A DNA stretch of 64,000 bases from assembly GCF_030149505.1 (NCBI RefSeq), contig NZ_JASBRN010000071.1, positions 1 through 64,000 on the forward strand, in the 5' to 3' direction. Of this stretch, positions 19,241 to 28,286 are shown piece by piece. The stretch is from Nocardioides sp. GTDB taxonomy: Bacteria; Actinomycetota; Actinomycetes; Propionibacteriales; Nocardioidaceae. The position numbers and the translations under genes were made by a program. Positions within the stretch are counted from its first letter, which is position 1. Every line of letters starts with the position of its first letter. The notes beneath the pieces were generated by a model. The model was not told the origin of the DNA, did no database searches, and worked only from the letters and a program-made list of their open reading frames with translations.

Positions 19241-20155
19241 ATGATCACAGTCGAAGGACTCACCAAGACCTACGGTGGGTACACCGCGGTCGACGACGTC
19301 AGCTTCGTCGCCCAGCCGGGCCGGGTGACCGGCTTCCTCGGGCCCAACGGCGCAGGGAAGACCACCACCATGCGGATCATGGTCGGGCTCACCCCCGCCA
19401 GCCGCGGCCAGGTCCGGATCGGCGGCCACCTCTATCGCGACATCCCCAACCCCGGGCGCCACGTCGGCGTCCTGCTCGACGCCTCCGCCCAGCACTCGGG
19501 TCGGACCGGACGCGAGATCCTCGCCCTCGGTGCCCGCACGATGGGTCTGCCCTCCTCGCGGGTGGACGAGATGCTCGCACTGGTCTCCCTCACCGACGAC
19601 GAGGCCAAGCGCCGGCTCAAGAACTACTCCCTCGGCATGAAGCAGCGCCTCGGCATCGCCCACGCGCTGCTGGGAGACCCGTCGGTGCTCATCCTCGACG
19701 AGCCGGCCAACGGTCTCGACCCGGCGGGCATCCGCTGGATGCGGACCCTGCTGAAGGGGTACGCCGACCGCGGCGGCACCGTGCTGCTCTCCAGCCACCT
19801 GCTGCACGAGGTGGAGATGATCGCCGACGAGATGATCCTCATCGGCCGCGGCCGGATCGTGGCGCAGGGCGACAAGAAGACCCTGCTCTCGGGCGACGCA
19901 GCCAGCACGCTGGTGACCTCCCTCGACAACACCGCGCTCGCCGCCGCCCTCTCCGCAGCCGGGCACACCGCCACCCCGGCCGGCGAGGGCCTGCGGGTCG
20001 ACACCGACACCACGACCGTGGGCCGTGCCGCGCTGTCGGCCGGCATCGTCCTCACCGACCTCCGCTCCGGCTCCGCCGGGCTGGAGGACCTCTTCCTCAC
20101 CCTCACCGCCGACACCCAGCGCGACGCCGCGCCGTTCCAGGGAGCCTCCGCATGA
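19241..20155 (+). CDS. ABC transporter ATP-binding protein
   Basis: 304-residue ATPase of the multidrug/bacitracin-type exporter class. Walker A GPNGAGKTT (Lys40), signature YSLGMKQRLG near residue 130, and Walker B LILDEPANGLDP are intact. The C-terminal 80 residues match the regulatory tail seen in this subfamily (GSAGLEDLFLTLT). ATG 19241 has GGTGAGAG just upstream. It overlaps the permease gene by 4 bp (ATGA). The divergent two-component system is its likely regulator. Confidence 0.92.
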   Translation: MITVEGLTKTYGGYTAVDDVSFVAQPGRVTGFLGPNGAGKTTTMRIMVGLTPASRGQVRIGGHLYRDIPNPGRHVGVLLDASAQHSGRTGREILALGARTMGLPSSRVDEMLALVSLTDDEAKRRLKNYSLGMKQRLGIAHALLGDPSVLILDEPANGLDPAGIRWMRTLLKGYADRGGTVLLSSHLLHEVEMIADEMILIGRGRIVAQGDKKTLLSGDAASTLVTSLDNTALAAALSAAGHTATPAGEGLRVDTDTTTVGRAALSAGIVLTDLRSGSAGLEDLFLTLTADTQRDAAPFQGASA

Positions 20156-21009
20156 GCGCCGCCACCACCCCGACCCTCGATGTCAGTGGCACCGCACGGG
20201 TGCCGTTCGGTCGCTTGGTCACCGTCGAGCTGCGGAAGATGACCGACACGCGTGCCGGCCGCGTGCTGTTGTCGGTCACGGCAGGGTTGTTGGCCCTGCT
20301 GTTCGGCCTCGTCCTGCTCGTCGTCGCGCTGACCGACAGCGGACGGCCGAGTGCCAGCGACTGGATCAACATCCTCTCGATCCCCGTCTCGATGCTGGTG
20401 CCCGTCCTGGCCATCACGATCGTGACCCAGGAGTGGGGGCAGCGCACGGCTGTCGTCACCTTCGCGCTGGAGCCCAGTCGGCTGCGCATCGTGCTGGCGA
20501 AGCTGATCGCGGTGATCGCGCTCGGCGTGCTCACGGTCCTCTTCGCCCTGCTCCTCGGGCTCGTCGGCACCCCACTCGGTGCCTCGCTCGCCGGGGAGAG
20601 CGCAGAGTGGAACGCCACGGCGGGTGACATCGGCTGGACCCTGCTGACGCAGGTGCTCTACCTGCTGATGGGCTTCGGGTTCGGCCTGCTCCTGCTCAAC
20701 AGTCCTGCTGCGGTCGCCGTCTACTACGTCTACGTCTGGATCCTCGAGGGCGGGGTGATCGCCCCGGGCATCCTCTACGTCCTGTGGATCGCCTTCGACT
20801 GGGGGCAGGCGGTCATCCCCTGGTTCAGCATGCGGATCGCGCTGCTGCCGTTCCAGCTCGGCGGCGACGACGGTGACTTCTCCGGTCTCGACGTCGACCT
20901 CGGGATCGACACCCTCGCCGTCGCCCGTCTCCTCGTGGCAGTCCTGATCTGGGTCGGGCTCCCGCTGGTGCTCGGTACGATGCGGGTCATGCGCGCCGAG
21001 CTGAAGTGA
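20152..21009 (+). CDS. ABC-2 type permease
   Basis: 285-residue membrane subunit with six hydrophobic helices. The N-terminal part (VTVELRKMTDTRAGR) is the usual cytoplasmic start of ABC-2 permeases, and TQEWGQRTAVVTFALEPSRLRIVLAKL is the typical coupling loop. It pairs with the ATPase just upstream, giving a complete exporter. The substrate is not known; toxin or envelope-stress export would fit the two-component neighbours. Confidence 0.88.
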   Translation: MSAATTPTLDVSGTARVPFGRLVTVELRKMTDTRAGRVLLSVTAGLLALLFGLVLLVVALTDSGRPSASDWINILSIPVSMLVPVLAITIVTQEWGQRTAVVTFALEPSRLRIVLAKLIAVIALGVLTVLFALLLGLVGTPLGASLAGESAEWNATAGDIGWTLLTQVLYLLMGFGFGLLLLNSPAAVAVYYVYVWILEGGVIAPGILYVLWIAFDWGQAVIPWFSMRIALLPFQLGGDDGDFSGLDVDLGIDTLAVARLLVAVLIWVGLPLVLGTMRVMRAELK

Positions 21010-21032
21010 GTCCCGAGAGCGCCTGACGTCGT

Positions 21033-21072
21033 ACGACGCCGGCGGCCGCGCACCCGCGGTCGCCGGCGTCGT
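21033..21072 (+). terminator. hairpin terminator after the ABC permease
   Basis: 18-bp arms 21033-21050 and 21055-21072 with a 4-nt loop and one G-U pair, placed 24 nt after the stop codon and just before the rph promoter. Confidence 0.75.
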
Positions 21073-21082
21073 CGTCGGTGGA

Positions 21083-21088
21083 TAGCCT
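21083..21088 (+). promoter_or_regulatory. -10 box, leaderless start of rph
   Basis: TAGCCT 7 nt before ATG 21096; it supports this ATG over the one 18 nt upstream. Confidence 0.6.
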
Positions 21089-21095
21089 CGCGAGC

Positions 21096-21804
<709 letters not shown>

Positions 21805-21812
<8 letters not shown>

Positions 21813-22476
21813 GCCCCGCGTGTTCCTGGCCTCGCGCAACGCCAAGAAGCTCGCCGAGATGCAGCGCATCCTCGCCGAGCACGCTCCCGGGCTCGAGGTC
21901 GTCGGGCTCGACGACGTGCCGGCGTACGACGAGCCGGTCGAGGACGCCCCCGACTTCGTCGGCAACGCGCTGCTCAAGGCGCGCGCCGGCTGGAAGGCCA
22001 CCGGCCTGCCGTCCGTGGCCGACGACTCGGGGCTCTGCGTCGACGCGCTCAACGGGATGCCGGGCGTGCTGTCGGCCCGCTGGTCGGGCAGGCCCAAGGA
22101 CGACGATCGCAACAACCGGCTGCTGCTCGAGCAGCTCGAGGACGTGCCCGACGAGCGCCGCACGGCGTACTTCACCTGTGCCGTGGCGCTGGTGCACGGC
22201 GACACGGACGACGACGAGCTCGTCGTGACCGGCGAGATGCCGGGCTCGGTGATCCGCGAGGTGCGCGGCGACGGCGGGTTCGGCTACGACGTGCTCTTCG
22301 TCGCCGACGAGCGGCCGGGCCTCACCACCGCGGAGCTCTCCCGCGAGGACAAGGACGCGATCTCCCACCGGGGCCGTGCCCTGCGTGAGCTGGGCCCGCT
22401 CCTGGCGGCCCGGCTCGGCGCTGTGGCGGGCACGGGGTCGGGCACGGGGTCGGGCGCGGCGGGGGAGCGCGCGTGA
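21805..22476 (+). CDS. rdgB: dITP/XTP pyrophosphatase
   Basis: 223-residue nucleotide-pool cleaner of the Ham1 family that hydrolyses XTP, dITP and ITP. The start [14 protein letters not shown], the acidic [20 protein letters not shown] segment, and [10 protein letters not shown] plus [10 protein letters not shown] are all family hallmarks. The C-terminus has a low-complexity GTGSGTGSG tail made by a 12-bp tandem repeat, which is not part of the fold. GTG 21805 overlaps rph, and its stop overlaps the next start (GTGA). Confidence 0.95.
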
Positions 22477-23054
22477 GGCCCGCTGCCCGACTTCGCTGGC
22501 TGCTCGCCCAGGTGCTGCTGCGGCTCTCGCGCTGGCGCACCACCGGCGAGGTCCCGCGCAAGGGGATCCTGGTCGGCTCCCCGCACACCTCCAACTGGGA
22601 CTGGGTCCTCACGATGCTGCTGGCGTGGGACTCCGGCGTCACGATCCGGCTGCTGGTCAAGCAGGAGTTCTTCAAGGGCCCGGTGGGTTGGCTGCTGCTG
22701 CGCACCGGCGCGGTGCCGCTGGACCGCGCCAACCCCGGCGCCACCATCCGCCGGCTCATCGAGGACTCGGCCACCGACGACACCTTCCTGCTCGGCATCG
22801 CGGCCGAGGGCACGCGTAGCAAGGTGGAGTACTGGAAGTCCGGTTTCTACCGGATCTCCCAGCAGACCGGCCTGCCCGTCACCCTCGCCTTCGTCGACGG
22901 CCCCTCGCGGACCGTCGGCTGGGGGCCGACCTTCCCGCTGTCCGGCGACGTGCGCGCCGACATGGACCGGGTGCGCGCCTTCTACGCCGACAAGACCGCC
23001 ATCCGCCCCGAGCTCCAGTCGGTCCCGCGGCTGCGCGAGGAGGACCAGGACTGA
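22473..23054 (+). CDS. 1-acylglycerol-3-phosphate acyltransferase family protein
   Basis: 193-residue PlsC-like membrane-associated acyltransferase. The catalytic H-x4-D motif is present (SPHTSNWDW), followed by VKQEFFKGPVGWLLLRTGAV and the substrate-binding AAEGTRSKV (EGTRS) block. It is shorter than typical PlsC (about 240) but complete over the core domain. It is coupled to rdgB by a 4-bp overlap, a linkage I cannot explain functionally. Lysophosphatidate is the presumed acceptor, though other acceptors are possible. Confidence 0.85.
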   Translation: MRPAARLRWLLAQVLLRLSRWRTTGEVPRKGILVGSPHTSNWDWVLTMLLAWDSGVTIRLLVKQEFFKGPVGWLLLRTGAVPLDRANPGATIRRLIEDSATDDTFLLGIAAEGTRSKVEYWKSGFYRISQQTGLPVTLAFVDGPSRTVGWGPTFPLSGDVRADMDRVRAFYADKTAIRPELQSVPRLREEDQD

Positions 23055-23068
23055 CGTCCGCGTAAGGG

Positions 23069-23151
23069 TGCCGAAGGCGGGACTTGAACCCGCACGCCCA
23101 GTGGGCACAGCATCCTAAGTGCTGCGTGTCTGCCTGTTCCACCACTCCGGC
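23069..23151 (-). tRNA. tRNA-Leu (anticodon UAG)
   Basis: Cloverleaf on the minus strand: acceptor stem 23145-23151 with 23070-23076, anticodon stem CAGCA/TGCTG around the loop CTTAGGA (anticodon TAG), a long variable arm as in class II tRNAs, and T-loop GTTCAAGTC. The CCA end is not encoded. Confidence 0.95.
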
Positions 23152-23244
23152 TCGCGGAGGGAGTCTAGGCAGCGCCCGCCGTCCCGGCGTCGCTCGCCCT
23201 AGAGTCGCGGCATGGGCGACCGACGGGCGCGGGGGTGGCGCGGT

Positions 23245-24219
23245 TCAGCCGGGCGTGCCGACGTACGGCAGGACGGGCTGGCACTCCACGGGCTGCGCGC
23301 GCCGGGGCGCGAGTGCGTTGAGCATGAGCTGGGCGGTGGTCGGCGAGGCCACGACCTGGAAGTGCTCGGAGAGGTCGACCGGACAGATCTCCTGCAGCAC
23401 GTGGTTGCGCATGCCCTTCTCGATGCCCGACGTGTACGGCGTCACCAGCTGGTCGTACTCCGTGACGATGTTGGTGTAGTCCACGCCCGGGACGGCCGGC
23501 CCACCGCCGCGGCGCATCTTCCGCCAGAAGTCCGAGCCGGCCAGCAGCTGCGGACCGGAGGCGAAGAACGGCGCGAAGACTGCCTCGACGACGGCGCCGA
23601 GCCCGAAGGCCCGGGCCGTGGTGCTGAGGGTGCCGAGTCCGGCGGCGTTCGTGCCGCTCCACAGCGGCGCGATCGCGACGTAGCGCCGGATGAGCTGCCC
23701 GCCACCGAGGAACTTGGCGTAGTAGTTGGGGACCACCGTGCCCTCGGAGTGGCCCACGATGTCGACCTGCTCGGCGCCCGTCGCCGAGCGGACCCGCGCG
23801 ACGAACCGCTTCAGCTCGCGGGCGCTGCGCTGGATGCGGGTCAGCCCGCCGAACTGGTCGAGGCCGACGGGCTGCGACGGGGAGACGCCGTAGGTGAGGG
23901 CGAAGACGCAGTAGCCGTTGTTCTTCAGCAGTGGCGACATGGTCTGCCAGTTGGTGTTGCGGTTGCCGAGCAGGCCGTGCACCAGGACGACCGGGCGCGG
24001 GTTGCGCCGGGTCGGGCGGCAGTCCCAGTCGTTGGCGCCGGGCGGGGACGCGTCGAGCTGGGTCCCCGCCAGGATCGCGGAGGTGAGGAACGTGTACGGC
24101 ACCGGCAGCTCCTCCTCGGCCGAGGCGGGTGCGGCCGTCGCCGGCAGCAGGCCGGCGGTCAGCAGCAGGGCCACCAGGGCGAGGCCGACGCGACGAGGAA
24201 CGACGGGGAGGCTGGTCAC
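23245..24219 (-). CDS. secreted lipase/esterase (alpha/beta hydrolase)
   Basis: 324 residues with an Arg-containing signal peptide cleaved near ASA-EE (about residue 34). The oxyanion motif VVLVHGLLGNRNTNW and nucleophile motif VGHSEGTVV (Ser158) are those of LipA/LipB-type bacterial lipases; Cys67 and Cys104 could form a disulfide. The catalytic His is probably in the HFQVVASPTT region. It should hydrolyse acylglycerols or esters outside the cell. GTG 24219 is the start. It is monocistronic and divergent from the acetyltransferase gene. Confidence 0.87.
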   Translation of the reverse strand: MTSLPVVPRRVGLALVALLLTAGLLPATAAPASAEEELPVPYTFLTSAILAGTQLDASPPGANDWDCRPTRRNPRPVVLVHGLLGNRNTNWQTMSPLLKNNGYCVFALTYGVSPSQPVGLDQFGGLTRIQRSARELKRFVARVRSATGAEQVDIVGHSEGTVVPNYYAKFLGGGQLIRRYVAIAPLWSGTNAAGLGTLSTTARAFGLGAVVEAVFAPFFASGPQLLAGSDFWRKMRRGGGPAVPGVDYTNIVTEYDQLVTPYTSGIEKGMRNHVLQEICPVDLSEHFQVVASPTTAQLMLNALAPRRAQPVECQPVLPYVGTPG

Positions 24220-24284
24220 ACCGCATGGTCGCAGACCCGACCGACCGGGCGGGCGGTCGTCCGCCCCCGGAAGGAGGCCGGGCG

Positions 24285-24833
24285 ATGAGTGCTGACGGCG
24301 TCGTGCCGGCGCCGCCGGTGCGGGTGCCCGGCGACGGGGTGCTGCTGCGCGAGGTGCGCGAGGACGACCACGTCCGGGTGCTGGAAGCGTTCGGCGACGG
24401 GCGGACGGCGCTGTGGAACCCCGGCCCGACCACCCTGGCCGGGGTCGAGGAGTGGGCGCGAGGGCGCAACGCCTGGGACGGCACGCACGCCTCGTGGCTG
24501 GTGGCCGACCAGCACACCGACGACGTGCTCGGGGCGGTGTCGCTGTTCAAGATCGACCTGGACCAGGGCGACGCCGAGGTCGGCTACTGGGTCGCCCCGT
24601 GGGGCCGCGGCCGGGGCGTCGCGGCGAGCGCGGTGCGGTCGGCAGCGGCGTACGGCTTCGGGGCGCTGGTGCTGCGCCGGCTGCACCTGTTCCACGCAGT
24701 CGAGAACCCGGCGTCGTGCGGGGTCGCGCGCAAGGCCGGCTTCCTGCACGAGGGCACGCTGCGCGAGTCCTACCGGTACGCCGACGGGCGGTTCCACGAC
24801 GAGCACCTGCACGCCCGGCTGGCGACCGACTGA
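24285..24833 (+). CDS. GNAT family acetyltransferase (RimJ/RimL type)
   Basis: 182 residues, Acetyltransf_3-type fold: LLREVREDDHVRVLEAF at the start, then VGYWVAPWGRGRGVAASAV (acetyl-CoA loop) and LHLFHAVENPASCGVARKAGF with LRESYRYADGRFHDEH. This class acetylates protein N-termini, ribosomal proteins or antibiotics; the substrate is unknown. AAGGAGG lies 7 nt before ATG 24285. Confidence 0.87.
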   Translation: MSADGVVPAPPVRVPGDGVLLREVREDDHVRVLEAFGDGRTALWNPGPTTLAGVEEWARGRNAWDGTHASWLVADQHTDDVLGAVSLFKIDLDQGDAEVGYWVAPWGRGRGVAASAVRSAAAYGFGALVLRRLHLFHAVENPASCGVARKAGFLHEGTLRESYRYADGRFHDEHLHARLATD

Positions 24834-24859
24834 CCTCACGCCAGCGGGGCAGGTGCGGG

Positions 24860-25774
24860 TCAGATCCCGCAGTGGGGCGCGAAGAAGGCCCGCAGGTCCC
24901 CGCGCACCTCGTCGGAGATCGGCAGGTGGAAGGACGCGTCCTCCGGCAGCCCCGGCGCTGTGAGGTGCACCGGGAACAGTGTCCCGACCTTGTCCTCGGC
25001 CAGCGCGTGCGCGTCGCAGCGGCTGGGGGTGATCTCCAGGACCTCCTCGAACGTCGTGCCGGCGGTCAGGGGCACCGGCTCGACGTCGGGGAAGAGGCCC
25101 GAGGTGCCGGCCACGGTGAACAGCACCGTGCTCTCGAACCCCGCGAAGGCGACCTCCGGTCGCTCGCCGGTCGCCTGGATGCTCACGGGCAGCAGGAAGC
25201 GCGAGCCACGACCGGTCCCGACGACCTCGTGCCGGCCGAGCTCCAGCTCGGCGGCCTCGGTGAACGTCGGTTCCGCGCAGTCGCGGTCCATCAGCTGCCC
25301 CACGGAGCCGTAGAGGTCGGTGGCGGTGGAGGTGGAGCGGACCCAGGGCCCCCCGCCGATCCGGTAGGTGAGGGTCACGTCGGCGTCCGACCCCGAGCCG
25401 CACCGGGTCGGCGGCAGCGCGAGCTCGAGCTGCAGCTGCTGCTCGAAGGTCTCCTCGCCGGTCCAGGTCACCGGGTCGAAGCGGTCCGAGGAGACCTCGG
25501 CCCGGGCCACGGTGACGGGGCCCTCGGCGTCGTCGAGGACCTGCACGGTGATGGTCCGGCCGAGGCGGAGGATGCGGTTCTGGTCGAGGTGCAGGACCAG
25601 GCGGTCGGGGTGGGGCACGACCTCGGGCGCGCTGCTGGAGCCGGTCGCGGCGGGCGCCTCGGTCCCGTCGCCGCCGCACCCGGCCGCCACCAGCGCCAGG
25701 GCGGCCACGGACAGCGCGGCAGCCGCCCACCGGCGTACCGGAGGGTGCGGGTGCCGGGTCAGCGTGCGGCGCAC
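24860..25774 (-). CDS. exported lipoprotein of unknown function
   Basis: 304 residues. The N-terminus is a lipoprotein signal (ALVAAGCGGDG). The rest is beta-rich with four Cys in regularly spaced positions (for example TRCGSGS, DRDCAEP, SRCDAHA, PHCGI) that may form two disulfides. I do not recognise the family. GTG 25774 has a -10 box 6 nt upstream, so the mRNA is probably leaderless. It converges with the acetyltransferase gene and lies 40 nt before bcp on the same strand. Confidence 0.7.
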   Translation of the reverse strand: MRRTLTRHPHPPVRRWAAAALSVAALALVAAGCGGDGTEAPAATGSSSAPEVVPHPDRLVLHLDQNRILRLGRTITVQVLDDAEGPVTVARAEVSSDRFDPVTWTGEETFEQQLQLELALPPTRCGSGSDADVTLTYRIGGGPWVRSTSTATDLYGSVGQLMDRDCAEPTFTEAAELELGRHEVVGTGRGSRFLLPVSIQATGERPEVAFAGFESTVLFTVAGTSGLFPDVEPVPLTAGTTFEEVLEITPSRCDAHALAEDKVGTLFPVHLTAPGLPEDASFHLPISDEVRGDLRAFFAPHCGI

Positions 25775-25780
25775 CCGACC

Positions 25781-25786
25781 ACGCTA
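25781..25786 (-). promoter_or_regulatory. -10 box of the lipoprotein gene
   Basis: TAGCGT on the minus strand, 6 nt before GTG 25774. Confidence 0.55.
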
Positions 25787-25814
25787 GCCCGGGCCCGACC
25801 CTCGCGGGGTCCGC

Positions 25815-26294
25815 TCAGGCGTCGAGCCCGAGGTCCTTGCGCAGCTTGGCGACGTGGCCGGTGGCCTTGACGTTGTACTGCGCGACCTCGATCGCCCCCT
25901 CCTCGTCGACGACGAAGGTGGAACGGATGACGCCCTGGACGACCTTGCCGTACATCTTCTTCTCGCCGAACGCGCCGTAGGCCGTCATGACCTCGCGGTC
26001 GGGGTCGGAGAGCAGCCGGATGCCCAGCGACTCCTTCTCGCGGAACTTGCCCAGCTTCTCCGGCTTGTCGGGGGAGATGCCGAGCACCTCGTAGCCGGCG
26101 GCCTGCAGCGACTCCAGCGAGTCGGTGAAGTCGCAGGCCTGCTTGGTGCAGCCGGGGGTCATCGCCGCCGGGTAGAAGTAGACGATCACCTTGCGGCCGC
26201 GCAGCGAGGACAGGCTCACGTCGGCGCCGGTGTCATCCGTGAGGGTGAAGTCGGGGGCGGTGTCGCCAGGGCTCAGGCGGGGGGTCTCGCTCAT
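25815..26294 (-). CDS. bcp: peroxiredoxin, BCP/PrxQ type
   Basis: 159-residue thiol peroxidase. The peroxidatic Cys is in YPAAMTPGCTKQACDF (P-x3-T-x2-C), with a second Cys five residues on, the PrxQ resolving arrangement. It reduces hydrogen peroxide and organic peroxides using thioredoxin or mycoredoxin. The C-terminal TFVVDEEGAI segment is typical. ATG 26294 is preceded by a -10 box at 7 nt. It is divergent from the DUF3618 gene. Confidence 0.93.
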   Translation of the reverse strand: MSETPRLSPGDTAPDFTLTDDTGADVSLSSLRGRKVIVYFYPAAMTPGCTKQACDFTDSLESLQAAGYEVLGISPDKPEKLGKFREKESLGIRLLSDPDREVMTAYGAFGEKKMYGKVVQGVIRSTFVVDEEGAIEVAQYNVKATGHVAKLRKDLGLDA

Positions 26295-26301
26295 GCGCGT
26301 G

Positions 26302-26307
26302 ACCTTA
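26302..26307 (-). promoter_or_regulatory. -10 box, leaderless start of bcp
   Basis: TAAGGT on the minus strand, 7 nt before ATG 26294. Confidence 0.6.
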
Positions 26308-26344
26308 GCCAAGGACACCACCCGGGCAGGGGCGTCGGGGTTGG

Positions 26345-26350
26345 TAGGTT
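26345..26350 (+). promoter_or_regulatory. -10 box, leaderless start of the DUF3618 gene
   Basis: TAGGTT 7 nt before GTG 26358; the bcp -10 box lies 38 bp away on the other strand. Confidence 0.6.
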
Positions 26351-26357
26351 GCTGCGC

Positions 26358-26606
26358 GTGAGTCCGGACCCCAGCGCCCTCGAGCGCGAGATCGAGGAGA
26401 CCCGCGAGCGCCTCGCGGGCACCATCGACCAGCTCCTGCACCGCACCAGCCCCAAGACGATCGTCGGACGGGAGATCTGGACGATCAAGGCGCACTACGT
26501 CGACGTGCAGACCGGTCAGCCGCGCACCGACAACATCCTCAAGACCGTGGGTGCGGTCGCCGGGGTGGTCGTGGCGTTCGTGCTGGTCCGCAAGATCACG
26601 AGCTAG
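26358..26606 (+). CDS. DUF3618 small membrane protein
   Basis: 82 residues: an N-terminal helix with the DUF3618 pattern LEREIEETRERLAGTIDQLLHR, a short basic linker, and one C-terminal transmembrane helix (TVGAVAGVVVAFVLVRK). The family is widespread in actinobacteria, often with envelope-stress or phage-holin-superfamily genes, and has no assigned role. Ten nt separate it from the GroES-like gene, so they form an operon. Confidence 0.82.
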   Translation: MSPDPSALEREIEETRERLAGTIDQLLHRTSPKTIVGREIWTIKAHYVDVQTGQPRTDNILKTVGAVAGVVVAFVLVRKITS

Positions 26607-26615
26607 GGCTGCGCC

Positions 26616-26939
26616 GTGGGTGACGGCACCCCGATCAAGATGCTGCACGACCGCGTGCTCGTCGAGGTCGACAAGGAGGCGGGGGAGCGTCGCTCCTCCG
26701 GCGGCATCGTCATCCCCGCGACCGCCGCCATGGGCGCACGCCGTCTGGCCTGGGCCCGCGTCGTCGCGGTCGGCCCGCACGCCAGGGCCGTGCAGGCGGG
26801 CGACCGGGTCCTCTTCGAGCCCGACGACAAGTCCGAGGTCGAGGTCCACGGCGAGCTCTACGTCGTCATGCGCGAGCGGGACGTCCACGCCGTCGCCGCC
26901 GAGCGGGTCGGCGACCAGGCCACCGGCCTCTACCTTTAG
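26616..26939 (+). CDS. GroES/Cpn10-like protein
   Basis: 107-residue co-chaperonin fold: MLHDRVLVEVDKEAGERRSSGGIVIPATA (with the mobile-loop region), WARVVAVGPHARAVQAGDRVLFEPDD, and VHGELYVVMRERDVHAV. It is divergent from classical GroES, has no groEL next to it, and carries a short C-terminal extension. It is likely a paralogue rather than the main GroES of the cell. GTG 26616 follows the DUF3618 stop closely. Confidence 0.8.
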   Translation: MGDGTPIKMLHDRVLVEVDKEAGERRSSGGIVIPATAAMGARRLAWARVVAVGPHARAVQAGDRVLFEPDDKSEVEVHGELYVVMRERDVHAVAAERVGDQATGLYL

Positions 26940-27002
26940 CCGCCGACGCCCGCCGACGTACGCCGACGTACGCCGTCGGCAGGCTCGACCCCCGCAGGCA
27001 CC

Positions 27003-27042
27003 ACCGCGCCCCGGACGACACGGTGGTCGCCCGGGGCGCGGT
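27003..27042 (+). terminator. hairpin terminator after the GroES-like gene
   Basis: A perfect 12-bp stem (27003-27014 with 27031-27042) and a 16-nt loop, about 60 nt after the stop codon. Just before it, the word CGCCGACGTA is repeated in tandem. Confidence 0.65.
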
Positions 27043-27075
27043 CTGGCGCACTCCCTCCCCAGAGGTGCGTCATGC

Positions 27076-27103
27076 TCCCGCGCCGCCCCCACGGGGCGCG
27101 GGA
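27076..27103 (-). terminator. hairpin terminator of the Pro/Glu-linker protein gene
   Basis: 9-bp stem 27076-27084 with 27095-27103, 10-nt loop, 7 nt beyond the stop codon of the minus-strand gene. Confidence 0.6.
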
Positions 27104-27110
27104 AGATCGG

Positions 27111-28286
27111 TCACCGGACCCGGACGGTGAGGACCTCGCTGGTCCAGTCGCCGGCGACGAGGCGGTAGCCGACGCTGCCGCGCTTGGCCTGCTTCGGGTA
27201 GGTCACGGTGGCGGTGCCGTCCGCGGTGGCGACGGTGCCGACGGTGCTCCAGGCGCCCCTCCTCAGGCGCTGCAGCTCCAGGGTGCGGCCCTCGAGGCCC
27301 GTCACGACGATCGTGTCGGCGCCGAGCCGCTGGCCGCGGGCCAGCGTGGTGGTGCCGGACCGGTAGCCGGCCACGAGGTCCGCGGCGGGCTCCCCGGGCA
27401 CGGTGCCGGTGCCGCCGGTGCCGGGCTTGACCACGGCGTACCCGTTGCGGGCGCCGGTCGTGGGCGAGGGCTCGCCGAGCGCGCACTCGACCGCGCCCTG
27501 CCAGTGGTAGTTGGTGCCGCCCACCTGCGTCCAGACCACGGCGTACGACGTCACGTTGGCCGGCCACAGGCGGTGCTGGCTGTAGACGAAGGCGGTCGTG
27601 CCCGACCAGGTGCCCTGGTCCAGGTGGTAGTTCAGGGTGATCTCGCCCTGGTCCGTCATGAGGCGGATGTTGACGTCGTTGGACTGGCCCGCGGGGATGT
27701 TGCTCGGGTAGGCCACGACCAGGCCGTCACAGCCCGGGGTCTCGTAGGTCCAGTCCCAGTCGAAGCCGCCGCCCGGCGTGGTGACCGGCGGGTTCGGGGT
27801 GCTCTCGGGCTCCTCGACCGGCTCCTCGGGGGTCTCCGGGTCGACCGGCTCCTCGGGGTCGGTGGGGCCGACGGGCGGCTGCTCCGGGGTCTCGGGGTCG
27901 GTCGGCCCGACGGGCGGCTGCTCCGGGTCGGTGGGCTCCTCGGGCTCCGTCGCGACCGGCGCGGTGAAGAGGGTGTAGTGCGTGAGGTTGCCTCCCTCGG
28001 TGTGCCGCAGCACCAGGGAGCTCACGGGGGTCGCGAGGACGACGGTCTCCGGAGCGCCCGTGGTGCCCTTCAGCCCGGCGGACTTCACGCAGTACCCCGT
28101 GATCACCTGGCCGGCGGGTGCGTCGACGAGCAGGGAGTCGGAGCTGCCCGGGACCGGAAGGGCGTCGGGGCAGTTGCCCTGGCTGCTGCCGCTCGGCGCC
28201 GCGTCGGCCGCGGTGGCACCGGCCACGAGGCCGCCGACGAGGACGCCGGCGACGGCGGTGGTGGCGAGCAGGCTGCGAAGGACCAT
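27111..28286 (-). CDS. secreted protein with Pro/Glu-rich linker
   Basis: 391 residues. A signal peptide (about 1-29, ending ATAADA) is followed by an N-terminal domain with two Cys (NCPDALP, GYCVKSAG) and strands around SSLVLRHTEGGNLTHYTLF. Residues about 112-168 are a Pro/Glu/Asp/Thr-rich linker with repeated GPTDPE and EQPPVGPTDP words. A second domain (ETPGCDGLVVAYPSNIP, GAVECALGE) and a C-terminal beta domain (TIVVTGLEGRTLELQRL) complete it. I do not recognise the family; it looks like a cell-surface protein. ATG 28286 lacks a Shine-Dalgarno. The upstream operator suggests tight control. Confidence 0.7.
   Translation of the reverse strand: MVLRSLLATTAVAGVLVGGLVAGATAADAAPSGSSQGNCPDALPVPGSSDSLLVDAPAGQVITGYCVKSAGLKGTTGAPETVVLATPVSSLVLRHTEGGNLTHYTLFTAPVATEPEEPTDPEQPPVGPTDPETPEQPPVGPTDPEEPVDPETPEEPVEEPESTPNPPVTTPGGGFDWDWTYETPGCDGLVVAYPSNIPAGQSNDVNIRLMTDQGEITLNYHLDQGTWSGTTAFVYSQHRLWPANVTSYAVVWTQVGGTNYHWQGAVECALGEPSPTTGARNGYAVVKPGTGGTGTVPGEPAADLVAGYRSGTTTLARGQRLGADTIVVTGLEGRTLELQRLRRGAWSTVGTVATADGTATVTYPKQAKRGSVGYRLVAGDWTSEVLTVRVR
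27815..27950. repeat. degenerate tandem repeat coding for the Pro/Glu linker
   Basis: Two near-identical blocks of about 45 bp, each containing CGACGGGCGGCTGCTCCGGG, plus shorter repeats of GGCTCCTCGG. They encode the repeated PPVGPTDPE words and could vary in number between strains. Confidence 0.75.

Noticed and set aside
22430..22470. Tandem GGGCACGGGGTC repeat at the end of rdgB
   Set aside because: In-frame low-complexity coding for a disordered tail; no sign of a separate element.
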